Part shown: in pieces, positions 26,132 to 34,915 of the stretch | Numbering within the stretch: position 1 is the stretch's first letter | Layout of the letters: each line of letters opens with the position of its first letter | Assembly (NCBI GenBank): GCA_025352225.1 | Contig: JANXTT010000028.1 | Coordinates: 20,309-84,308 of the forward strand | Reading direction: 5' to 3' | Source of the DNA: Mucilaginibacter sp. | GTDB lineage: Bacteria > Bacteroidota > Bacteroidia > Sphingobacteriales > Sphingobacteriaceae | DNA length: 64,000 nucleotides | Position numbers and translations under genes: made by a program | Notes under the pieces: generated by a model | Seen by the model: only the letters and a program-made list of their open reading frames with translations | Database searches by the model: none | Told to the model about the DNA's origin: nothing

Positions 26132-27361
26132 TTATTTGGAAGCTAAACGGTTTTTTAGATTTTGCATATCCTCCTTTAATTTCCTCTCAACTACCTTTGC
26201 ATATATTTGCGTTGTAGTAATCTTCGTATGCCCTAACATTTTGCTCACTGTTTCAATAGGGACACCGTTTGAAAGCGTGATCGTAGTAGCGAAAGTATGT
26301 CTGGCTAAGTGAAAGGTTACATTTTTAGTAATGTTACATACTTCCGAAATCTCCTTTAAATAGCTATTCACTTTTTGATTGGACATTACCGGGAAAACTT
26401 TACCACCTGACAAGGACCGTATATTGGCTTTGTATTTATCCAATATTTTTAGTGCTTGCGGTAACAGGGGCACATTAACCGGGATCATTGTTTTTTCGCG
26501 GCAGGTTCTGATCCACTTTTCGCCATCGGTGCCGGCAACAATATGGCCGGGTGTTAAATTGATAACATCTACATAGGACAACCCGGTATAACAGCAAAAA
26601 ACAAACAAGTCCCTAACCATATCAAGGCGCTCAATGGCAAACACTTTCTTTTCCATATCAGCCAGTTCTGTTTCAGAGAGTTGTTCGCGGTTTACCTTTA
26701 GTATCTTCAATTTATAAGCCGCAAAAGGATCATTGTCGATCCATTGCAGGTTCATCGCCAGATTAACCATTTTTTTGAGCCGGATAATATGCTTCATCAC
26801 GCCATTGTTGTTCATCTGCTTTTGGTGATCTTTTGGTTTATGGTTACGCAGGTAAACTTCAAAGTCTTTCACAAATTTAAAATTTAGTTCATGCAGGTAT
26901 ATGTCAGATGATTTATAATGTTCCTCCAGGAACTTCACGATATAGCGCTGGGTGACATAATAATGTTTCAAGGTACTCCACTTCAAATCTGTGGTAGATG
27001 TTTCGTTATGGTACTTAATAAGGCTACTCATGGTATAAACATCATCCTTCTCGCCGAGGAAAAGACTTTTGATCGCTTTAGCACTGATCATTTTACCTTT
27101 TAACTGGAGGTCCTTGTAACAATTGCCTAAAGTAAGGCGCACATCATCAAGATACGCGTTCAATTCTTTTGCTTCATTTTTGGTGCCCTTTGCGGCACCT
27201 TTGCCGCAATCCCAGATATTAACGTCTACCATTAATTGTTTTAAAGCGATAAAGCATTTTTCCTTGTTGACAGTTACTGACGCGTAAATAGGCGCTTTGC
27301 CATCTTTTTCTTTATCATTTTTCATGGTAAAGTAGATGCGAAATGACTGTGATGTTCTCAT
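26132..27361 (-). CDS. Tyrosine recombinase (CTnDOT-type integrase)
   Basis: A 409-residue integrase with a N-terminal arm-binding domain, a SAM-like core-binding domain (about 105-215) and a C-terminal catalytic domain. Catalytic residues seen are H351-LA-R354-H355, H378 in MLGHTKITTT and the nucleophile Y387 in QIYAKV. The first arginine of the family is replaced by serine (S262 in YTGLSYVDV), as in IntDOT of Bacteroides CTnDOT. The enzyme would integrate and excise the element; the tRNA-Met gene about 300 bp upstream is the probable target. It is transcribed away from the tRNA and ends at a clear terminator. Confidence 0.92.
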   Translation of the reverse strand: MRTSQSFRIYFTMKNDKEKDGKAPIYASVTVNKEKCFIALKQLMVDVNIWDCGKGAAKGTKNEAKELNAYLDDVRLTLGNCYKDLQLKGKMISAKAIKSLFLGEKDDVYTMSSLIKYHNETSTTDLKWSTLKHYYVTQRYIVKFLEEHYKSSDIYLHELNFKFVKDFEVYLRNHKPKDHQKQMNNNGVMKHIIRLKKMVNLAMNLQWIDNDPFAAYKLKILKVNREQLSETELADMEKKVFAIERLDMVRDLFVFCCYTGLSYVDVINLTPGHIVAGTDGEKWIRTCREKTMIPVNVPLLPQALKILDKYKANIRSLSGGKVFPVMSNQKVNSYLKEISEVCNITKNVTFHLARHTFATTITLSNGVPIETVSKMLGHTKITTTQIYAKVVERKLKEDMQNLKNRLASK

Positions 27362-27608
27362 AAATAATTATTTTTAGTTGATTATCAATTAGTTACATCC
27401 TGTTTTTAGTTCTTTTCCAGGTGTTCAAAAAGGTGCTCAGTTTTTTGCAGCTTTTGAGCTGTTTTAGGCCGTTTTTAAGGTGTCTAACAGATTAAAATAC
27501 AGCGACTTACATCACTTTCGAACACCTAAGATAAAAACTAATCTCAGGTAGTCAGTTAGGTGTTCAGAAGTCTGGTTTTCTTTAAGGTTGTTGAGGGGAG
27601 AATAAATG
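27362..27608. repeat. Integrase-proximal region with repeated AGGTGTTC sites (candidate arm-type sites)
   Basis: In 150 bp there are AGGTGTTC at 27419-27426 and 27558-27565, its reverse complement at 27520-27527, and near copies AGGTGCTC at 27431-27438 and AGGTGTCT at 27478-27485. A 10-bp direct repeat cagcgactta occurs at 27500-27509 and 27625-27634. The cluster lies between the integrase start and the tRNA, where the att arm sites bound by integrase or excisionase are expected. No gene is present here. Confidence 0.5.
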
Positions 27609-27642
27609 AAAAAACCCTCTAAATCAGCGACTTAGAGGGTTT
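27609..27642 (-). terminator. Terminator downstream of tRNA-Met
   Basis: Arms aaaccctctaa (27612-27622) and ttagagggttt (27632-27642) with a 9-nt loop; on the minus strand the stem is followed by TTTTTT. It lies 26 bp after the tRNA 3' end. Confidence 0.8.
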
Positions 27643-27667
27643 CGAGTGGGCTTTAAAACCCGTTTTG

Positions 27668-27741
27668 TGCGCCCACCTGGGCTCGAACCAGGGACCAAAA
27701 GATTATGAGTCTTCTACTCTAACCAACTGAGCTATAGGCGC
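27668..27741 (-). tRNA. tRNA-Met (anticodon CAT)
   Basis: The minus strand folds into a full cloverleaf: acceptor GCGCCTA/TGGGCGC with A as discriminator, D arm with AGCTCAGTTGGTTAGAG, anticodon loop CTCATAA and T arm CTGGTTCGAGCCCAG. CCA is not encoded. The anticodon CAT could also belong to a lysidine-modified tRNA-Ile, which the sequence does not exclude. The 3' end faces the integrase and is the likely integration site of the element. It is the first chromosomal gene outside the element. Confidence 0.93.
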
Positions 27742-27867
27742 AGAAATATAATTTTTATTTCGGCTGCAATTTTAAGCAAATTACAGCCGAAATCCAAGAA
27801 TGATTTTAATTTAATTGGTTGTTTGTATTACTTTTATTGATAAGTACGCTGCAAACCAACCCGATAT

Positions 27868-28890
27868 TTATTTGCCAACTTCTATAACGTGAAATGTGCC
27901 AGGTATTTGCCGTGGCCTTCCACCCCCTGCATTAGGCTCTGTTTTTGCAGCAGGTAAAAATAAATGATGCGTTGTTAAATCAATACCAATAGTTCTGGCG
28001 CTTGGTTCGGTTACTATATTTTCTACAAATTCGAATTTATCTGCACTCAATTCCCTAACAACGCTTATAGTACCTTCACCATTTGAAGCATAGGCTAGTT
28101 TTAATACGGGGTCAAACACTAATCCGTCGGTATTGCCAATAGGGAATGTACCAATTGTTTTACCGTTAGCTGCATCCATTACAACCATGGTTTTACTATC
28201 ACCGCACCCAGTAAATAAGCGGTTTGTTTTACGGTCAATATCTAAACCCGATGGAGACGAACCGCCGTCTATTTTATATCTAGCTACCTCTTTATAGGTT
28301 TTGGCATTAATTACTATAATAGTACTAGTACCCTCACCATTAACAAATATTTTTCCTTTACCATCGGAAACTGCCGTTTCTGGTTTATCCCCTAATGGGA
28401 CTGTAGCCACTACTTTTCCGGTAACTGGATCAACAAATGTAGCATCCTTACTGCGTCCATTACAGGTAATAATCTTTTTTGAGAAATCATCATAAAAAAT
28501 CGCATCCGGGTTTTGCCCTACTGGTATTTCGGCCAAAACCTTGAATGTTTTCAAATCAAATACAGAAACAGTATTGGCCCTGCCATTGCTGGTATAGCCT
28601 TTACCAAACTCAGTTGCTACTGCTACACCATGTACCCCTTGTGTATTTGTAATAACACCTACAGAATCACCGGTGGTGGTAGATAAAACATTTACCTGAT
28701 TGCCATGTGATACATATACACGTTTTGCAGCCCCATCAACAAAAATGTAATCCCACCCGCCAGAGCTTCCAATTTTATGATCTTTCAATACCTTAAAACC
28801 TGTTTTCTTTTGCGACCATGCATGGAAGGGTATACTAATGGCTACACTAAAAACCAAAACTAATGCAGCAGTTTTTTTAATTGAGTTCAT
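27868..28890 (-). CDS. Secreted YVTN-type beta-propeller protein
   Basis: A 340-residue protein with a signal peptide (about residues 1-26, ending AWS-Q) and six to seven repeats of about 40 residues of the YVTN kind: VYVSHGNQVNVLSTTTGDSV, SVFDLKTFKVLAEIPVGQNP, FVDPVTGKVVATVPLGDKP and VINAKTYKEVARYKIDGGS. Such periplasmic or surface propellers bind ligands or cofactors, and many have no known enzymatic role. It stands alone between the tRNA and a divergent desaturase gene. The 245-bp intergenic space to the desaturase probably holds both promoters. Confidence 0.85.
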   Translation of the reverse strand: MNSIKKTAALVLVFSVAISIPFHAWSQKKTGFKVLKDHKIGSSGGWDYIFVDGAAKRVYVSHGNQVNVLSTTTGDSVGVITNTQGVHGVAVATEFGKGYTSNGRANTVSVFDLKTFKVLAEIPVGQNPDAIFYDDFSKKIITCNGRSKDATFVDPVTGKVVATVPLGDKPETAVSDGKGKIFVNGEGTSTIIVINAKTYKEVARYKIDGGSSPSGLDIDRKTNRLFTGCGDSKTMVVMDAANGKTIGTFPIGNTDGLVFDPVLKLAYASNGEGTISVVRELSADKFEFVENIVTEPSARTIGIDLTTHHLFLPAAKTEPNAGGGRPRQIPGTFHVIEVGK

Positions 28891-29136
28891 AATTTTTTAA
28901 TTTTTATGCTATTTAATAAATAATTCTGTAGCAAAACTGAATATAATAATAATGATACAAAGCAGGATGCATTTTAAACCTGCAATCGTATCGCAAACAA
29001 ATTTAATTACCATCAGTTATAACTAAAATTAGTGCAGCTTTTAATTTATGGTAATCAAAAGGTAATTTTCTAATTTCTTAAGCGTGTAATTTTAATCTCC
29101 ATTGTAACTTGCACTATAATTATTGTAAACATTTGA

Positions 29137-30150
29137 ATGGCAACAGAAAAAAACTTTAATTGGTCGGATGATAGTGAACCTCATAAAAAACGAACTAAAC
29201 TGATCATCAGGCAACACCCGGAGATCAGGGAGCTTATAGGCCGAAACCCCTATACTATGCTTGTTATCATATTATGTGTAGGCATACAAGTGGGCTTAGC
29301 TGTATGGTTGCAACATGCGTCGTGGATGGTTGTTTTAATGGTTTCGTATTTGATAGGTGCTTTCGCTAGCCATGCCTTGTTTATTTGTATACATGAGTGC
29401 GCACATAATCTGGTATTTAAAAATAAAACGCTAAATACTCTTGCAGGTATATTTGCAAACCTTCCCCAGGCATTTCCAAGTTCAGTATCGTTTCAAAAAT
29501 ATCACCTCAAACATCATTCGTATCAGGGTGTACCCGAGTTAGATGCTGATATGCCTTTTGGATGGGAAGCTAAACTGATCAATAACACCTGGTACGGCAA
29601 GGCTTTATGGTTGCTGTTTTTCCCAATATTTCAATTATTAAGGCCCTTTAGATTGAAGGAGATTGAATTACTTGATGCATGGACCATTGTTAACTGGATG
29701 TTAGAGATCGCATTTATGGCGGCGGTGATCTATTTTTTTGGTGCCAAAGCGGCGCTCTATATGGTGTTCAGTTTTTTCTTCTCGGTAGGATTACACCCGC
29801 TTGGTGCCCGCTGGATACAGGAACATTATTTAACGCATGGCGATCATCAGGAAACAAAAAGCTACTATGGCATTTTAAATTTTGTTAACCTAAATGTAGG
29901 CTACCATAATGAGCATCACGACTTTCCTTCGGTACCATGGAACAAGCTCCCTTTGATAAAGAAATTTGCCGATGAACACTACGAAACATTAGGTTATCAT
30001 ACCTCATATACCGGTTTATTGTTCCGCTTTTTATTTGACAGGGAACTCTCTCTCTTTTCGCGAACCCGAAGATCAAACAGAGGCGGTAAATCTAAAATAA
30101 ATACAGAACAAGCTACAGAAACACTTACCTTAGTTTCAAAATCTGCTTAG
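29137..30150 (+). CDS. DEGS-like sphingolipid delta-4 desaturase (fatty acid desaturase superfamily)
   Basis: A 337-residue membrane protein with four or so hydrophobic segments and the three histidine boxes: HECAHN, HLKHH and NEHHDFP. The whole C-terminus, NVGYHNEHHDFPSVPW, and the N-terminal PHKKRTKLIIRQHPEIREL resemble eukaryotic dihydroceramide delta-4 desaturase (DEGS1) much more than ordinary bacterial acyl-lipid desaturases. The enzyme would use two irons and O2 to add a double bond to a sphingoid base. Sphingobacteria make sphingolipids, so a substrate is available. A HAD hydrolase gene follows 18 bp later. Substrate is inferred from similarity recalled, not measured. Confidence 0.82.
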   Translation: MATEKNFNWSDDSEPHKKRTKLIIRQHPEIRELIGRNPYTMLVIILCVGIQVGLAVWLQHASWMVVLMVSYLIGAFASHALFICIHECAHNLVFKNKTLNTLAGIFANLPQAFPSSVSFQKYHLKHHSYQGVPELDADMPFGWEAKLINNTWYGKALWLLFFPIFQLLRPFRLKEIELLDAWTIVNWMLEIAFMAAVIYFFGAKAALYMVFSFFFSVGLHPLGARWIQEHYLTHGDHQETKSYYGILNFVNLNVGYHNEHHDFPSVPWNKLPLIKKFADEHYETLGYHTSYTGLLFRFLFDRELSLFSRTRRSNRGGKSKINTEQATETLTLVSKSA

Positions 30151-30168
30151 TATATTATTTATTCGGCC

Positions 30169-30801
30169 ATGACAAACATTAAAAATATCATTTTTGATTA
30201 CGGCAACGTAATTTTTAGTATTGATTTTTCACTCGCCCAAAATGCATGGGAACAATTAGGTGTAATGAATGCCGAATCCTTTTTTGGCCACGGGCAACAG
30301 GACAAATTGTTTGACGCGTTTGATAAGGGAGAGATCACCCCTGCGGAATTTAGAGACCAGATACGGTTGATAACCAATAACGACAAACTTACCGACCAAC
30401 AAATAGATACCGCCTGGAATAGTATGCTTATAGGCATCCCAAAAGGCATGCACGAGCTTTTGTTGCAGCTTAAATCAAAATACCGCACCTTTCTGCTCAG
30501 TAATATCAATGCTATCCACTATGAGTATATTATGGGATACTTAAAGCGCGAATTTGATTTTGAAGGCAACACGCATCTCTTTGAGAAAGTATACTATTCG
30601 CACTTTGTGGGTAAGCGTAAACCTAATGCCAATATTTTTGAGCAGGTTTTACACGAGAACAATTTAACCCCTGCCGAAACTCTTTTTATTGACGATAGCC
30701 CGCAACATATAGCCACTGCCGTTAAACTAGGCATCCAAACTTATTTAATGAAAGCACCCGACACTTTACAGGCTTTTATTGAAAAGGAAAAACTGCTTTA
30801 A
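30169..30801 (+). CDS. HAD-superfamily hydrolase (subfamily IA)
   Basis: A 210-residue enzyme. HAD motif I is IIFDYGNVIF near residues 7-16; here the second aspartate of DxD is replaced by G-N (DYGNV), a form common in this HAD-IA group. Motif II is FLLSNIN, motif III lies in VGKRKPN, and motif IV is FIDDSPQH. Close relatives dephosphorylate small sugar or nucleotide phosphates. It begins 18 bp after the desaturase stop and is probably co-transcribed, though no shared pathway is evident. Substrate unknown. Confidence 0.85.
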   Translation: MTNIKNIIFDYGNVIFSIDFSLAQNAWEQLGVMNAESFFGHGQQDKLFDAFDKGEITPAEFRDQIRLITNNDKLTDQQIDTAWNSMLIGIPKGMHELLLQLKSKYRTFLLSNINAIHYEYIMGYLKREFDFEGNTHLFEKVYYSHFVGKRKPNANIFEQVLHENNLTPAETLFIDDSPQHIATAVKLGIQTYLMKAPDTLQAFIEKEKLL

Positions 30802-30843
30802 TATTGATGTAATAACCGCTTTATGGGCGGGAATTAATTTGGT

Positions 30844-31731
30844 TTAAAACTTCTTTTTTATTTTGACTAAAATATTTTTCACCTTTTTAATATACCTGTT
30901 CAATTCGCCAATAGGTTTGGCATTGCGCCATTCGGTTAATTTAAGGTACTGGTAAAATAACGCTTTATATTTGGGGTTATAGTTATAAGAGCTATAAAAC
31001 GGTTTACGCGATATAAAATGAACCAGGTATGGATTTTCCAGATCGCCGGATGCAAAGTAATTCCAACGGGTATCCAACTCGAGCCATTGGTTGGCTAACA
31101 CCACGTTAAAACCATATTGATCCGGATAGTTAGCAAATTTGATATTATCGTTTATACAGTCAATAATTTTGGTAGCCAGGTTTTGTTCGGCCCATTTTTG
31201 GGTGTTGATCAGCAATAACCCGGTATTAAAATATTTGGTATCGGGTGCAAAACCAAGTTCCTTATAATTCATTATACCGCCCCACGAGTTATCAAAGGTA
31301 AGTAAGCGTGGGTCTTGCACTGCGCCAATTACATTTTCGCCCAGTTCCATGTTGTACAATTTGCTAATCTCTTCAAGCACAATCATATCCACATCTAAAA
31401 ACAGCGCCTTCTTAGTTTCTGCCGGCACTATATACTGGATAAATAAGCGCAGGTAAATAGTAACCGGATACGAGGTACGGTCGAGCGGTAATTTAACACC
31501 TGCCGGAATGGTATCTTCCATTTTTATCCACTTGATCGTGAACATCGCAGGGTCCACAGAACTATGTATTTTTTTCTGACTGCTTTTTTTAACACCATCA
31601 GCTATAACATATACTTCTATTTTTTCGCCGGTTTTATGGTTAGTTTCTATTGATTTTAGCAGCGCGGCCAAATGAATAACATAATGTTCATCGGTAACAA
31701 TTACTATTGGGATGGCTGTTGATGATTTCAT
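30844..31731 (-). CDS. Glycosyltransferase family 8
   Basis: A 295-residue enzyme with GT8 features: IPIVIVTDEHYVIHLAALLKS at the N-terminus (NDP-sugar site), the metal-binding DxD in LFLDVDMIVLEE, LLLINTQKW, and DQYGFNVVLANQWLELDTRWN near the acceptor site. Members transfer galactose or glucose to lipopolysaccharide or other glycans. The C-terminal basic tail (KKVKNILVKIKKKF) probably contacts the inner membrane. It converges with the HAD gene and has a long non-coding region upstream. Confidence 0.88.
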   Translation of the reverse strand: MKSSTAIPIVIVTDEHYVIHLAALLKSIETNHKTGEKIEVYVIADGVKKSSQKKIHSSVDPAMFTIKWIKMEDTIPAGVKLPLDRTSYPVTIYLRLFIQYIVPAETKKALFLDVDMIVLEEISKLYNMELGENVIGAVQDPRLLTFDNSWGGIMNYKELGFAPDTKYFNTGLLLINTQKWAEQNLATKIIDCINDNIKFANYPDQYGFNVVLANQWLELDTRWNYFASGDLENPYLVHFISRKPFYSSYNYNPKYKALFYQYLKLTEWRNAKPIGELNRYIKKVKNILVKIKKKF

Positions 31732-32220
31732 ATTTAGATATTTTCCCCGGGTTTTTTGACCTAATTTCGTTTTTTATAATATTCACTAAAAATGATAATT
31801 AAAAATCAGAGGTAAAAATTTAGTTTGTATCAAGTCGCTGGTATCAGGTATGTTTAAAAGTACCCACCTTTTTCAGGACATGACAAACCGATCCGCTACT
31901 CAAAAACGGACATGGTATTTTACTTATGTGTTTATTGAGTTATTAGGATTTGCAAAGGGTATAGAGCACCCTTACTCCTTCGCTGTTAAACGAACATCTG
32001 CGCTATCAGGAGATAAACATATTGTTGTTATACCCATTTTTACCCATGTTTGTATTTAATGATGAGAGAACAAACTTTTTTTTCAAAAAAAACGTAAACT
32101 AATATGGCATTAAAAATGCAATAGCGGTCAATTAGTTATAAGTTTAGTATAAACTTTATAACTTTACAAAACCCTACAATTAACATGATTTTAATATTGC
32201 TTAAGATATCGGTTTAAACC
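31732..32220. other. 489-bp intergenic region between divergent genes
   Basis: This stretch lies between the start of the GT8 gene and the first barrel gene, so it should hold both promoters. A 69-codon frame at 31850-32059 has no sign of being real. I saw no clear RNA gene, repeat or consensus promoter. Confidence 0.4.
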
Positions 32221-33462
32221 ATGCGAAAATACTTATTAACCGTAATTATACTTTTTAACTTTACGGTAGTTTTAGCCCAAATCGATAAGACCCTGATACC
32301 GGTAACCTTAAATGACAAACTTGATACTGTCAAGAAAGCAGCTCTTGATACTGCCAATCAACTTGATGTTATTGACGTAATATCAAGAATCATCCATAAT
32401 AAACCGCAGGCTGCCGCGCCAGTCAAAAAATTAACATTCTCCTTGTTACCGTCAGCGGGGTATTCGCTTTCTACCGGTTTTGCAGTTAATTTAAGTAGTA
32501 ATGTTTTATTCTACACCGGCAAAGACAGAACTAAGGTTAATGCCTCGTTAATTAATGCAAGTGGCTTTATTGATACCTATAACCAACGTTCGTTTCTGGT
32601 GCAAACGGATATATGGTCAGACAATAATAATTTCGACTTCACCAGTGATTTCCGCTGGCTCAAATATCCGGGCAGTACATATGGGTTAGGCGGTTTAACT
32701 TCGCCCGAAAAGGAAAACCCGATAAATTACAACTACGTAAAATTTTATGCCACCTTAGTACGTAAGGTAATTCCGGATTATTATATTGGTTTCGGGTACA
32801 ACCTTGACTACCATACCAATATTATTGAGATGGGTAATATGGATAACACTATTAGCGATTTTACCCTTTATGGCAAGCCTTATACCACAACATCATCTGG
32901 GTATAATATTGATTTATTATACGACAAGCGAGTTAACCCTATTAATCCGGTGGGTGGTGGTGCCTATGCTAATATAGTTTTCAGGCAAAATCTGGACTTT
33001 TTAGGAAGTGATAGCAACTGGCAATCATTAATTATTGATTTGCGTAAATACGTAAAAACCTCGGCGCGGAACAATAATGTTTTGGCATTTTGGACGTACC
33101 TGTGGTTCACTTATAATGGCAATACGCCCTACCTTGATTTGCCTAGTACCGGTTGGGACCCCTATGGCAGTAGTGGACGCGGCTATGCCGAGGGCAGGTT
33201 TAGAGGCAAACAAATGCTATATGTCGAAGCCGAATACCGTTTTGGCATCACCCATAATGGTTTATTAGGTGGCGTATTATTTGCTAACGGGCAAACGTAC
33301 CCCGAATATCCGGGCGGCAACTTCAAAAAGTTTATCCCGGCAGCAGGCACCGGCCTGCGGCTTAAACTTAATAAGCACTCCAATAGCAATATCTGCATTG
33401 ACTATGGATTTGGCATTGATGGCTCACATGGTTTTTTTGTAAACCTGGGCGAAGGATTTTAG
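32221..33462 (+). CDS. Outer-membrane beta-barrel protein (BamA/TamA-like surface antigen), copy 1
   Basis: A 413-residue protein with a signal peptide (cleavage near VLAQ-I) and a long barrel domain of alternating strands that ends in a C-terminal aromatic, LGEGF. The strongly conserved part includes SLLPSAGYSLSTGFAV, WLKYPGSTYGLGG and YRFGITHNGLLGGVLFANGQ, which match the D15/Omp85-type barrel of Bacteroidetes proteins lacking POTRA domains. Such short barrels are poorly understood and may be porins or assembly factors. The next gene is a close paralog in the same direction, 160 to 200 bp away. Confidence 0.75.
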   Translation: MRKYLLTVIILFNFTVVLAQIDKTLIPVTLNDKLDTVKKAALDTANQLDVIDVISRIIHNKPQAAAPVKKLTFSLLPSAGYSLSTGFAVNLSSNVLFYTGKDRTKVNASLINASGFIDTYNQRSFLVQTDIWSDNNNFDFTSDFRWLKYPGSTYGLGGLTSPEKENPINYNYVKFYATLVRKVIPDYYIGFGYNLDYHTNIIEMGNMDNTISDFTLYGKPYTTTSSGYNIDLLYDKRVNPINPVGGGAYANIVFRQNLDFLGSDSNWQSLIIDLRKYVKTSARNNNVLAFWTYLWFTYNGNTPYLDLPSTGWDPYGSSGRGYAEGRFRGKQMLYVEAEYRFGITHNGLLGGVLFANGQTYPEYPGGNFKKFIPAAGTGLRLKLNKHSNSNICIDYGFGIDGSHGFFVNLGEGF

Positions 33463-33663
33463 AGGATTTTTTGTTCTAATCTCTAGCAAGAATAACATCA
33501 TCTATTTTTATTAATCCCACATCTATTGATTATTTTTTATATAAACTCGGCATCTACATTAAATAAATTACGTAAATATTATAATTGACTGGCTTTATTA
33601 AACAATCAATTTACGACAAAGCCAATGAAAATGATCAATTTTGCTTTGCTTCAGCCAACTTTT

Positions 33664-34887
33664 ATGACATCCAAGATCTACTTGCTTTCTTTTATTTTTA
33701 CATTTTGCTTTTGGGAAGCCAACGCTCATCCAGATACTTCCCAAATTAAAAAGAATGACAATACTGAAATAGATTCCAGTAAGCAAAAGGATATGATTGA
33801 TGTTTTAAACAAGTTTTTTAAAAAGAACGCAAATCCTGAAGACAGAAAAACTCCACCCAGATTAATTGTTTCGTTAGTGCCGGCGGCAGGATACACGCTT
33901 TCAACAGGGTTCGCTGTAGACTTAAGCGCCAGCCTGGCTTTTTATACGCAGCAAAATTTCAAAAACAATATTTCCTTTATAAATTTTGAAGCTTTTTATG
34001 ATACTAGAGCTCAAAAAAACTTTTTCACCCAGTCTAGCATCTGGGCCGATAAAGAAAGGCTGCGATTTGTAACTGATTTACGATTTTTAAAATACCCTGA
34101 TGATACTTTTGGTTTAGGTAGTTTTTCTACCAACATGGGTGATAATCCAATAAACTACAACTACATACGATTGTATGAAACGGCGTTTCGTAAAATTTTA
34201 CCTGCCCTTTTTATTGGTGGAGGTTATAACCTGGATTATCACTATAATATAACCCAAAGCGGCACAGTGAATAAAACCATTACTGATTTCCAAACCTATG
34301 GTTTTTCAAACACATCAATCTCATCGGGTGTAAATTTGGCATTGCTGTATGATACACGCAAAAATCCAATAAACGCGCTGGGAGGAACTTATGCTAATTT
34401 GATTTTCAGACAAAACGCGCGTTTTTTAGGTAGCGATGCAAATTGGGAATCTATACAACTTGACTTTAGGAAATATTATAAATTCCCTGCAAATTCAAAT
34501 AACGTTGTAGCTATTTGGAATATGGAGTGGTTTAACTTCAATGGAAACTCGCCTTACATGGATTTGCCAAGTACAGGTTGGGATACCTTTAATAACGTGG
34601 GGCGCGGCTATGTAATAGGCCGGTTTAGGAGCCCAGGCTTAATATACCTGGAAACTGAATATCGGTTTGGACTTACTAAGAATGGCTTATTGGGTGGTGT
34701 GGTATTTGCCAATGGCCAAAGCTTTTCTGAGTATCCAAGTGGTGGATTCAAAAAAATAATCCCGGCAATAGGCTCTGGCCTGCGTGTTAAGATAAACAAA
34801 CACTCTAATACAAATGTTTGTGTTGATTATGCTTATGGCTTTGATAATTCCAAAGGGTTTTTTGTGAATTTAGGCGAGATGTTTTAA
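33664..34887 (+). CDS. Outer-membrane beta-barrel protein (BamA/TamA-like), copy 2
   Basis: A 407-residue paralog of the preceding gene. I chose the ATG at 33664 because it begins a good signal peptide (MTSKIYLLSFIFTFCFWEANA); the frame opens earlier at 33625. The two proteins align end to end: LPSTGWD, YRFG-TKNGLLGGVVFANGQ and KINKHSNTN-VCVDY are shared, and both end LGE-F. Identity is visibly highest over the last 100 residues. The pair is a tandem duplication old enough for the N-terminal parts to diverge. A terminal aromatic residue needed for outer-membrane insertion is kept. Confidence 0.75.
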   Translation: MTSKIYLLSFIFTFCFWEANAHPDTSQIKKNDNTEIDSSKQKDMIDVLNKFFKKNANPEDRKTPPRLIVSLVPAAGYTLSTGFAVDLSASLAFYTQQNFKNNISFINFEAFYDTRAQKNFFTQSSIWADKERLRFVTDLRFLKYPDDTFGLGSFSTNMGDNPINYNYIRLYETAFRKILPALFIGGGYNLDYHYNITQSGTVNKTITDFQTYGFSNTSISSGVNLALLYDTRKNPINALGGTYANLIFRQNARFLGSDANWESIQLDFRKYYKFPANSNNVVAIWNMEWFNFNGNSPYMDLPSTGWDTFNNVGRGYVIGRFRSPGLIYLETEYRFGLTKNGLLGGVVFANGQSFSEYPSGGFKKIIPAIGSGLRVKINKHSNTNVCVDYAYGFDNSKGFFVNLGEMF

Positions 34888-34915
34888 ATAGTTGTACTTA
34901 TACAAACCCCAATAG

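Larger units (their letters stand above)
1..27667. mobile_element. Integrative mobilizable/conjugative element (right part, left end outside window)
   Basis: The segment starts inside a mobilization block (relaxase, MobC-like protein, HTH protein) and ends with a tyrosine recombinase whose gene starts about 300 bp from the 3' end of a tRNA-Met gene. Everything between is cargo: five separate defence-type gene groups and no recognisable housekeeping gene. This layout is typical of Bacteroidetes elements that integrate at the 3' end of a tRNA. The right boundary at the tRNA end is an inference; no direct repeat can be shown because the left att site is not in the window. Coupling protein and other transfer genes, if present, must lie to the left. 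Confidence 0.8.

Noticed and set aside
1..27667. CRISPR array or cas genes in the defence island
   Set aside because: No regularly spaced repeats and no cas-like protein were found.
31850..32059. 69-codon open frame upstream of the first barrel gene
   Set aside because: No recognisable domain or start signal, and it lies in a divergent promoter region; treated as non-coding.
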